Positions 1 through 5,609 of a stretch of DNA of 7,398 bases are shown one piece after another (the stretch's first letter is position 1; the number at the start of each line of letters is the position of its first letter). Location of the stretch: contig CALZMY010000020.1 in NCBI GenBank assembly GCA_945788675.1, positions 1 to 7,398 on the forward strand. Direction: 5' to 3'. A program made the translations under genes and the position numbers. The notes under the pieces were generated by a model that did no database searches, was not told the DNA's origin, and saw only the letters and a list, made by a program, of their open reading frames with translations. This stretch comes from an uncultured Gammaproteobacteria bacterium. Lineage in GTDB: Bacteria; Pseudomonadota; Gammaproteobacteria; SZUA-140.

Positions 1-2318
1 ACCGTGACAGGCTCTTTTTTACGCGGCGTTACCGCAATGGTTTGCGTGGCATAGGCCATAAACTCACCCCGATTACGCTTTTTATACTCTTCCAGCAACA
101 TGTCATATTGAGTACCGGTTTCATAGTGGGCGTTAGGTGCCGGCACCGACTCGTTAGTGACCTGAAACTCAACATCGATACGCAGTTTCTCATTCTGGCG
201 CCTGAACCAACTCAGAAACCTGCGGCGAGGTATATATTTTTTCATATTGATCACGCCAGAATGAATACCGTCAGCGGGGTAGTCATCACCACCTTTTTTA
301 CCGTTATCATACAGTGGCACTCTTTCAACCAGCTTGGCGCCTTTGTAGATCAGTGCGGTCACTTTCATGTCGGTGAGTGGGTAACGATTATCGAGTGAGG
401 CCTTGATCACACGTCTTGCTGGAAAGCCTTTTGCGCCATCATCCATCCAGGCCCTGCCCTGTATCTCCTGATTGTATGCATAGGCAACGATTTCGATATT
501 GTCATTGGTAGGCAGACGATGTTTCAGCCGCTTTGAGGCGCTAATTTTGAATTCCCATTTACCCGCCCTGGCAGCGGGAATCCGCACACCATTAAAACGC
601 CCTTTGCGTGCCAATGCCTTACCCGTCACTGTGGTACTGAAGCCCGAACTGTGTTCCAGCTCAATGATGAGATCAGCAGCGTTCTGTCTATCCAGAAAGG
701 TATAGAACAACAGGTCATGCGTATTGGGCGGTAACATGAACTCGCCCTTAAAGGCATCCCCCGTACTGGTTTCACTGTTGGCTATCACAGCGCCACGGTA
801 GGTGTAGACTGGATCATTACCACGCAGCGTGGTGTACATGCGTGACATCCCCAGCTTCAGGTCTGCACCACTGGAGCGCTCCGACATCGTCGTCAGTGAA
901 CCGGATGAGTTATCGGCGATCTGCTGCATGGTGGTGTCATCGGCATTGCCAAACGACATCGTATGAATCTTGATGCCCATGCCGTTGGCACGATCCACCT
1001 GATCCCAGATGCTGCCGCCGGTGGTCTGTTTACCATCGGACATCAGGATAATCTCTCCACCGTTGACACCGCCCGCACCGTGTTCGGCCACCAGCGCGTC
1101 AATCGCGGCTTCCAGTGCCGCAGCAATGTTGGTCAGGCCGCTGGCGTTACGAAAACTGGCCATCGGTAGTTGGTTGGTCGGATCATACAGATCGTAAGAA
1201 AACAGTTCCTCAACTGCTGCGTTGTACAGGGAGGTACCGACATAATCGCCATCCGATGAGCTGTGATAGAGAAACAGCCCCGATTCCTGAACATACTGGG
1301 CAGCGGTAATGCCATTGGTGGTGACGCCCATGCTGCCGGAGCGATCCAGTACCAGCATGGTACCCGGTATTGGCGCATCACTAGGCATAATACGGATATC
1401 CACCGGGGTCATACCGCCCGGCGTAGGAAAACTACCTTCGGTGTGAACGCCGGTAAGGTCGATCTGTTTATCTGGCAGGATGCTCCATTCATCCTGGGCA
1501 AATGGCATCGTGTGTCCATGATGGGCGCGGTCTGGGCCATCGTTGTCGGGATCAGCATCTGCTAGCAGTGCCGGGGTGAGGACTTCACCTGCTACAGCAG
1601 GATCACCTGGTGGAGTGTAGCCCACAGTCAAGCTGGCATTGGTGGTGTCAACGAAAAAATGTGGGAAGTTGCTTGCCATCACGGTGTTTGGATCACCAGT
1701 GGTCACATTCACATTAAAGACCGCACCACCATCGATAGTCCCTTTGTAGTAACCGCCACTCTTGGCATAACGATCCGGCAGGTTATAAAAATAATGGCCG
1801 ATCTCATGATGCAGTACGTCATGAATACAGCTTCTGGATGAGCTGTTCAACTTAAGCTGGCTGCCGACAGTTTTCCAGCCGCCACCGGGCGCACTGGAGC
1901 CGCCATCACCAACATTCCAGCGGATATCGGCGGTATCCCAGGCCCTTCCCTGATCGGCCACATAGACCCGCCGCAGGTAGTGCTCGCCTTCCGTAGCCTG
2001 GTAGATATAATCTGCCAGCTTTTCGATATCGCCGGTCAGTTTATCTTCACCCGCACAGGTAGTGCCTGCGCCTGGGCAGGAGTCCGGACTATTGGGTGCG
2101 CCCTGCGCGGAACGCGCACCATTGGTAACACCACAGGTGTATGAGTTACTGTCGAGTGTGACTGTATCGGCCAGGGTTGCACCGGGCGAGTCTAAATTAT
2201 CGTATGAAATCCAGAACGTAATCCCACCGTCATTGGCGATGATGGCAGCATTGGAGGTAAGAGGTAACAAGAGAAAAACGGATAAAGCGATAAAGGATTT
2301 TAGCTTAACTCCCAGCAT
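1..2318 (-). CDS. Secreted CLCA-like metallopeptidase with vWA domain (3' end beyond window)
   Basis: I translated this frame codon by codon: 772 codons from the ATG at 2318 to the left edge, no stop and no frameshift; the C-terminus is outside the window. Residues 1-24 form a signal peptide (basic start, hydrophobic core, ending TSNA), so the product is exported. Residues 171-184 read HEIGHYFYNLPDRY, a zinc-metallopeptidase HExxH with Asp at +11, the spacing of CLCA proteins (MEROPS M87, from memory). A von Willebrand A domain covers about 318-495 with a complete MIDAS: DRSGS at 325-329, Thr396, and Asp428 in MSDG. A beta-rich region follows, then an FnIII-like stretch (about 607-690) with LYDNG at 669-673 and DGIHSG at 683-688, resembling the DNGxGAD...NDGxYS segment of animal CLCAs. 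The four visible cysteines (62, 81, 88, 164) all lie in the peptidase domain. Known CLCAs cleave themselves; whether this one does, and its substrate, is unknown. vWA and HExxH are near certain; CLCA assignment is likely. A generic vWA-metallopeptidase is the alternative. Confidence 0.8.
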   Translation of the reverse strand, partial: MLGVKLKSFIALSVFLLLPLTSNAAIIANDGGITFWISYDNLDSPGATLADTVTLDSNSYTCGVTNGARSAQGAPNSPDSCPGAGTTCAGEDKLTGDIEKLADYIYQATEGEHYLRRVYVADQGRAWDTADIRWNVGDGGSSAPGGGWKTVGSQLKLNSSSRSCIHDVLHHEIGHYFYNLPDRYAKSGGYYKGTIDGGAVFNVNVTTGDPNTVMASNFPHFFVDTTNASLTVGYTPPGDPAVAGEVLTPALLADADPDNDGPDRAHHGHTMPFAQDEWSILPDKQIDLTGVHTEGSFPTPGGMTPVDIRIMPSDAPIPGTMLVLDRSGSMGVTTNGITAAQYVQESGLFLYHSSSDGDYVGTSLYNAAVEELFSYDLYDPTNQLPMASFRNASGLTNIAAALEAAIDALVAEHGAGGVNGGEIILMSDGKQTTGGSIWDQVDRANGMGIKIHTMSFGNADDTTMQQIADNSSGSLTTMSERSSGADLKLGMSRMYTTLRGNDPVYTYRGAVIANSETSTGDAFKGEFMLPPNTHDLLFYTFLDRQNAADLIIELEHSSGFSTTVTGKALARKGRFNGVRIPAARAGKWEFKISASKRLKHRLPTNDNIEIVAYAYNQEIQGRAWMDDGAKGFPARRVIKASLDNRYPLTDMKVTALIYKGAKLVERVPLYDNGKKGGDDYPADGIHSGVINMKKYIPRRRFLSWFRRQNEKLRIDVEFQVTNESVPAPNAHYETGTQYDMLLEEYKKRNRGEFMAYATQTIAVTPRKKEPVT

Positions 2319-2325
2319 GACCTTT

Positions 2326-2331
2326 CTCCTT
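2326..2331 (-). promoter_or_regulatory. Ribosome binding site of the CLCA-like gene
   Basis: The minus strand reads AAGGAG here, 7 nt before the ATG at 2318. This is the strongest Shine-Dalgarno sequence in the window and fixes the start, which is also supported by the signal peptide that begins exactly there. Confidence 0.85.
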
Positions 2332-2334
2332 GTA

Positions 2335-2348
2335 TGTGTTTAGACACA
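2335..2348 (-). repeat. Small inverted repeat in the leader of the CLCA-like gene
   Basis: TGTGT and ACACA flank a 4-nt loop (plus strand tgtgtttagacaca), just upstream of the ribosome binding site. It could be a weak leader hairpin or a half-site pair for a regulator, but it is short enough to occur by chance. Confidence 0.25.
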
Positions 2349-2428
2349 AATTAACCATACTCCAATTATGGCAATAGCACCAAGGATTCTTTGAATGACC
2401 TGACCGGGTACAAAGATCAGTTTGGCAA

Positions 2429-2443
2429 TGCGCTTAACGCGCA
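2429..2443. repeat. Short inverted repeat in the rlmH/CLCA-like intergenic gap
   Basis: TGCGC, a 5-nt spacer (ttaac) and GCGCA form a perfect 5-bp inverted repeat in the 266-nt gap between rlmH and the CLCA-like gene. No T-run follows on either strand, so it is not an intrinsic terminator. It may be an operator-like site or chance. I see no convincing sigma-70 promoter or gene in the rest of this AT-rich gap. Confidence 0.25.
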
Positions 2444-2545
2444 CAAGAAGCAAAACAGGGAACAGGAGAATTAACAATCAAACAATGACAATGTCTGATA
2501 TGAATGATCATAAATAGATTCAGGATAAATCGGCTGGTATGCTAC

Positions 2546-2580
2546 TGACATGCATCGCGCACCCCGCATCAATCATGTCA
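2546..2580 (-). repeat. Inverted repeat just after the rlmH stop
   Basis: TGACATG (2546-2552) and CATGTCA (2574-2580) are perfect 7-nt arms around a 21-nt spacer, which itself has a small GCG/CGC pairing. It begins 4 nt after the rlmH stop codon, so the transcript could fold here and protect or end the message. No U-run follows, so a standard rho-independent terminator is not supported. Confidence 0.35.
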
Positions 2581-2584
2581 TCAC

Positions 2585-3055
2585 TTAGTCGCGATGGTAA
2601 GGGTGTCCCTTCATCACTGACCAGGCGCGATAGATCTGTTCAGAGAGCAGCACACGCACCATGGCATGTGGCAATGTGAGCGGTGATAGTGACCACTGCT
2701 GGTCGGCGCGGCTGCGGCACTCATCGGAGAGGCCATCCGGACCACCGACGAGCAATGCCACATCACGCCCTTCTGACATCCATCCTTCGAGTTGTGTCGC
2801 GAGCTGACGTGTGGTCCACGCCTTACCATGCTCATCGAGCGCGACCACTTTTGCATTCTTTGGGATTGCGGCCAGCATCTTTGTGCTTTCATCCCGAATG
2901 GCGCGTTTTACATCTGCGCTTTTGGAACGGTGTCCCGGGGCAATCTCGACCAGTTTGAGTTTGCACTCTGCGGGCAGACGTTTGCTGAACTCCTGATAAC
3001 CATCAACCACCCACCTGGGCATCTTGTGACCGACGGCGATCAGGTGGATCTGCAT
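2585..3055 (-). CDS. rlmH: 23S rRNA (pseudouridine-1915-N3) methyltransferase RlmH
   Basis: RlmH uses S-adenosylmethionine to methylate N3 of pseudouridine 1915 in helix 69 of 23S rRNA on assembled 70S ribosomes. The product is 156 aa, the usual size (E. coli 155). It shows the family's start (MQIHLIAVGHKMPRW), the SAM-binding loop of the SPOUT knot at residues 103-109 (VGGPDGL), and the conserved C-terminal block from about 124 (SPLTLPHAMVRVLLSEQIYRAW) ending in HPYHRD, needed for binding SAM and substrate. The frame is open further upstream, to 3154, but that part overlaps rsfS and is not family-like, so the ATG at 3055 is chosen. That start lies 7 nt after the rsfS stop with only a weak Shine-Dalgarno, which suggests translational coupling. 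It is the last gene of the housekeeping block. Identification is firm. Confidence 0.97.
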   Translation of the reverse strand: MQIHLIAVGHKMPRWVVDGYQEFSKRLPAECKLKLVEIAPGHRSKSADVKRAIRDESTKMLAAIPKNAKVVALDEHGKAWTTRQLATQLEGWMSEGRDVALLVGGPDGLSDECRSRADQQWSLSPLTLPHAMVRVLLSEQIYRAWSVMKGHPYHRD

Positions 3056-3062
3056 TTCAGAC

Positions 3063-3437
3063 TTAAGCCTTACCGCCTGAGCCAAGCTTGCTGGCAGCTT
3101 CTCTTTCAGAGGCGGCTTCAACACTCCACAGCTTTTCGAGCTGATAGAACTCACGTGTCTGTGGCAACATCACATGCACCACCACATCACCAAGGTCAAC
3201 AAGGGCCCATTCGCCTTCGCTTTCACCTTCGGTACCCAGCGGCGTACAGCCTGCATTTTTTGCATCAACCGCCACACTGTTCACAATCGACTTCAGGTGG
3301 CGACTCGAGGTGCCACTGACGATCACCATATAATCGGTGATAGAGGTCATCTTACGGACATCAAGCACTGTCACATCGACGCCCTTCATATCTTCTACGG
3401 ACTTGATGACCAGGTCCTTTAACGCTTCAGGTTTCAT
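3063..3437 (-). CDS. rsfS: Ribosomal silencing factor RsfS
   Basis: RsfS (RsfA/YbeB/DUF143) binds ribosomal protein L14 (uL14) on the 50S subunit and blocks joining to the 30S, lowering translation in stationary phase or starvation. The product is 124 aa. Family blocks are clear: SITDYMVIVSGTSSRHLKSI at about 33-52 and, in the second half, GEWALVDLGDVVVHVML followed by FYQLEKLW. The tail (about 110-124) is a variable, charged Ala/Ser/Gly/Lys-rich extension. The ATG at 3437 is preceded by AGGAA with 7-nt spacing; the longer open frame upstream runs into nadD and lacks similarity. It lies 16 nt after nadD and 7 nt before rlmH, so all three are probably cotranscribed. This is the classic nadD-rsfS-rlmH order. 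Confidence 0.96.
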   Translation of the reverse strand: MKPEALKDLVIKSVEDMKGVDVTVLDVRKMTSITDYMVIVSGTSSRHLKSIVNSVAVDAKNAGCTPLGTEGESEGEWALVDLGDVVVHVMLPQTREFYQLEKLWSVEAASEREAASKLGSGGKA

Positions 3438-3444
3438 TACTTTT

Positions 3445-3449
3445 TTCCT
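3445..3449 (-). promoter_or_regulatory. Ribosome binding site of rsfS
   Basis: AGGAA on the minus strand, 7 nt before the ATG at 3437 and inside the 16-nt nadD-rsfS gap. It decides the start against a longer open frame that would overlap nadD. Confidence 0.7.
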
Positions 3450-3453
3450 AGTT

Positions 3454-4086
3454 CTAATTACATTGATATAAATTGTGTTCTTTGATGTAGGCCAACACCG
3501 CCGCTGGCAGCAGGTTACCCGCATCCTCTTTTATTGCTATTGACGCTCGCACTTCTGTTGACGATACTTCCAGTGCATCCACAGGATGTAACAGGATGCC
3601 ACCTGCCGATGACGCCTGTAATGCAGTCACATCATCAACCCGATGTTGCTGCAACAGCGTTTCAACCTCACTGCACGGCTGCGTTACATTTCCTGGCCGT
3701 TGCACCACCAGCAGATGTGCCAGCTCGAGAATCTGCTGCCAACGTTCCCATGTCGGCAGAGCCACAAAGGCATCCCAGCCGATGATCAACACCAGCGCTA
3801 CATCACCCTGCGCTTCACGCATCGAAGCCAACGTGTCGACCATAAATGATGGGCCTTCGCGCTGCACCTCACATTCATCAATAACGACCGATGACATTCC
3901 GGCAATCGCCAAGCGCAACATCGCCACGCGATCACCTGCACTCGCCAGCGGCGGCGCACGATGCGCGGGCTGCCCACAGGGCAACAGCCGTAGCTCATCG
4001 AAGGGAAGCGTTCGTACCAGCGCCTGGACGACTCGCAGATGACCGTTATGAACAGGATCGAAGGTACCGCCGAAAATGCCGATCAT
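3454..4086 (-). CDS. nadD: Nicotinate-nucleotide adenylyltransferase NadD
   Basis: NadD joins nicotinate mononucleotide to the AMP part of ATP, giving nicotinate adenine dinucleotide and pyrophosphate, the central step of bacterial NAD synthesis. The product is 210 aa (E. coli 213). The nucleotidyltransferase signature GTFDPVHNGHLR is at residues 7-18 with the HxGH-type motif at its end; LIIGWDAFVALPTWERW in the middle is the NadD substrate-binding region; the C-terminal SSTEVR matches the family's (S)xxST-x-(I/V)R ATP-binding motif. The ATG at 4086 is the only start possible, since an in-frame stop lies at 4138-4140 and no start codon lies between. Unusually, no Shine-Dalgarno precedes it; the leader is a long pyrimidine run instead. 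proA lies 105 nt upstream and rsfS 16 nt downstream. Confidence 0.97.
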   Translation of the reverse strand: MIGIFGGTFDPVHNGHLRVVQALVRTLPFDELRLLPCGQPAHRAPPLASAGDRVAMLRLAIAGMSSVVIDECEVQREGPSFMVDTLASMREAQGDVALVLIIGWDAFVALPTWERWQQILELAHLLVVQRPGNVTQPCSEVETLLQQHRVDDVTALQASSAGGILLHPVDALEVSSTEVRASIAIKEDAGNLLPAAVLAYIKEHNLYQCN

Positions 4087-4094
4087 ATTGAAGC

Positions 4095-4124
4095 AGAGGA
4101 AAGAGAAAAGAGAAAAGAGGAAAG
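4095..4124. repeat. 30-nt homopurine tract with 17-nt mirror repeat before nadD
   Basis: Positions 4095-4124 are purines only on the plus strand (pyrimidines in the nadD message). Within it, 4103-4119 (gagaaaagagaaaagag) reads the same backwards, a perfect mirror repeat of the sort able to form triplex DNA. A pyrimidine-rich plus-strand tract follows at 4162-4196, so the proA-nadD spacer is purine-rich in its first part and pyrimidine-rich in its last part on the transcribed strand and could pair imperfectly with itself. Confidence 0.7.
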
Positions 4125-4191
4125 TAACAAGCCCTTTCTACCAATGCCTTTCCCACTTAACATTTTTTTCTTTTCATCTTTCTATCTTTTT

Positions 4192-5451
4192 CTATTGCCT
4201 AATATGCCCATCACCCAAAACCACATACTTCTGCGACGTCAGCCCTTCAAGCCCCACTGGACCGCGAGCATGGAACTTGTCGGTACTGATGCCGATCTCG
4301 GCACCGAGGCCATATTCAAAGCCGTCAGAAAAACAGGTCGAAGCGTTAACCATCACTGAACTCGAATCGACCTCTCGCATAAAACGGTGCGCGCGGGTGA
4401 TGTTCTCGGTGACGATCGACTCGGTATGTGCCGAGCTGTGGGCGCGGATGTGATCCATCGCCTCATCGATATCCTTGACGATGCGAATCGACAGGATCGG
4501 TGCGAGATATTCGCTATCCCAGTCTTCAGCCAGCGCTGCAATACAACCGGGAATCACCTTGCAGGTCGTGGTGCAGCCGCGCAGCTCAACACCCACCTCG
4601 CGATACATCTTCGCCAGCTCAGGCAGCACCTGTTCCGCGATGCCTTCAGCGACCAGCAGTGTCTCCATCGCATTGCAGACACCGTAACGGCGTGTCTTGG
4701 CATTGAACGCAATCTGCGTCGCCTTCTCAAGATCGGCTTCGTCATCGATGTAGACGTGGCAGATGCCGTCGAGGTGTTTAATCACGGGCACACGAGCATC
4801 TGCGCTGATGCGTTCGATCAGCCCCTTGCCACCGCGTGGGATGATCACATCGACATAGTCAGGCATCGTGATCATCTCGCCGACCGCCGCACGGTCAGTG
4901 GTCTCGATCACCTGCACCGCGGCCGCAGGCAACCCTGCCGCCTCCAGTCCGGCATGGATGCACTGTGCGATCGCCTGGTTGGAGTGGATCGCCTCTTTGC
5001 CACCACGCAGGATCGCGGCGTTGCCCGACTTCAGGCAGAGGCCCGCCGCATCGGCGGTCACATTGGGACGCGACTCATAGATGATGCCGACCACGCCGAG
5101 CGGCACCCGCATCTTGCCCACCTGTATCCCGCTTGGCATGTAATTCATGTCAGAGATGTTGCCGACGGGGTCGGGCAGCGCGGCAACCTGGCGCAGCCCT
5201 GCGGCCATCGCCGCGATGCGTGCATCGTTCAGCTCGAGGCGATCGAGCAGCGCGGCATCCAGCCCACTCGCCCTGCCAGCCGCCATGTCCTTGCCGTTGG
5301 CCTCAAGCAGCACCGCGCTGTTCGCTTCGATCGCCGCAGCAATCGCCTCCAGCGCACCGTTCTTCGCGCCGCTGTCGGCACGCGCCACCAGACGCGACGC
5401 CTCGCGAGCGCTGCGGCCAACGTCACTCATGTATTGTTTGATATCAGTCAT
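4192..5451 (-). CDS. proA: Gamma-glutamyl phosphate reductase ProA
   Basis: ProA reduces gamma-glutamyl phosphate with NADPH to glutamate-5-semialdehyde, the second step of proline synthesis from glutamate; it works with glutamate 5-kinase (ProB), which is not in this window. The product is 419 aa (E. coli 417), full length, in the aldehyde dehydrogenase superfamily. Visible family blocks are PLGVVGIIYESRPNVTADAA at 117-136, LKSGNAAILRGGKEA at 140-154, IPRGGKGLI near 204-212, HLDGICHVYID near 226-236, and the catalytic cysteine Cys259 in YGVCNAMETLL. The C-terminus keeps GLGAEIGISTDKFHARGPVG. The ATG at 5451 has little Shine-Dalgarno; Met8 is an alternative start but no better supported. The gene looks more GC-rich than its flanks, and its two spacers (158 and 105 nt) are the widest in the housekeeping block. 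Identification is firm. Confidence 0.98.
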   Translation of the reverse strand: MTDIKQYMSDVGRSAREASRLVARADSGAKNGALEAIAAAIEANSAVLLEANGKDMAAGRASGLDAALLDRLELNDARIAAMAAGLRQVAALPDPVGNISDMNYMPSGIQVGKMRVPLGVVGIIYESRPNVTADAAGLCLKSGNAAILRGGKEAIHSNQAIAQCIHAGLEAAGLPAAAVQVIETTDRAAVGEMITMPDYVDVIIPRGGKGLIERISADARVPVIKHLDGICHVYIDDEADLEKATQIAFNAKTRRYGVCNAMETLLVAEGIAEQVLPELAKMYREVGVELRGCTTTCKVIPGCIAALAEDWDSEYLAPILSIRIVKDIDEAMDHIRAHSSAHTESIVTENITRAHRFMREVDSSSVMVNASTCFSDGFEYGLGAEIGISTDKFHARGPVGLEGLTSQKYVVLGDGHIRQ

Positions 5452-5560
5452 AAAATTTTAAACATCTTAAATAGCTCGCCATTCTGAACGCGACCAAAGG
5501 AAGTGCCCCTGGTAAAGCAGAGCGGAGACCCTGAACTAATGCCTGTAAAATAGCTAGTAA

Positions 5561-5589
5561 CTGGATTCCGGCTGTGCCGGAATGGCGGC
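5561..5589. repeat. REP-like palindromic element between holA and proA
   Basis: attccggc (5565-5572), loop tgt, gccggaat (5576-5583) is a perfect 8-bp stem with a 3-nt loop, inside the context CTGGATTCCGGC...GCCGGAATGGCGG. This matches the general form TGGATTCC(C/G)GC...GC(G/C)GGAATGACGG that I recall as a common dispersed palindrome in beta- and gammaproteobacterial genomes. No T-run follows on the minus strand, so it is not a classical terminator, though such hairpins can stabilise the 3' end of a message such as holA. The rest of the 158-nt gap (5452-5609) holds no gene or clear promoter. Confidence 0.6.
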
Positions 5590-5609
5590 AAACGAAGTAA
5601 TCAGGAGCC

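Noticed and set aside
42..398. Plus-strand open frame of 118 codons opposite the CLCA-like gene
   Set aside because: The minus-strand frame is continuous and shows recognisable domains; this is its shadow.
2347..2374. Possible sigma-70 promoter for the CLCA-like gene (TTGCCA at 2374-2369)
   Set aside because: The -35-like hexamer is good, but no acceptable -10 hexamer lies 16-18 nt downstream.
2485..2517. Tiny plus-strand frame (10 codons) with an AGGAGAA upstream in the rlmH/CLCA-like gap
   Set aside because: The spacing of about 14 nt is too long for good initiation, the peptide is low in information, and no downstream plus-strand gene would use it as a leader.
2792..3319. Plus-strand open frame of 175 codons opposite rlmH and rsfS
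   Set aside because: It crosses two firmly identified minus-strand genes and has no family-like sequence or plausible ribosome binding site.
3895..3902. Second copy of the attccggc half-palindrome
   Set aside because: It lies inside nadD coding sequence without the other arm; chance match.
4387..5487. Long plus-strand open frame (366 codons) opposite proA
   Set aside because: It is fully antisense to a perfectly conserved proA, its translation is rich in His, Arg, Asp and Ala as expected from a GC-rich antisense frame, and shows no known motif.
5452..5500. Possible promoter for proA (TTGGTC ... TATTTA on the minus strand)
   Set aside because: Both hexamers are poor matches to the consensus, so the call would be guesswork.
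5565..5583. Rho-independent terminator after holA
   Set aside because: The hairpin is perfect but no T-run follows on the minus strand; the flanks fit a REP-like repeat better.
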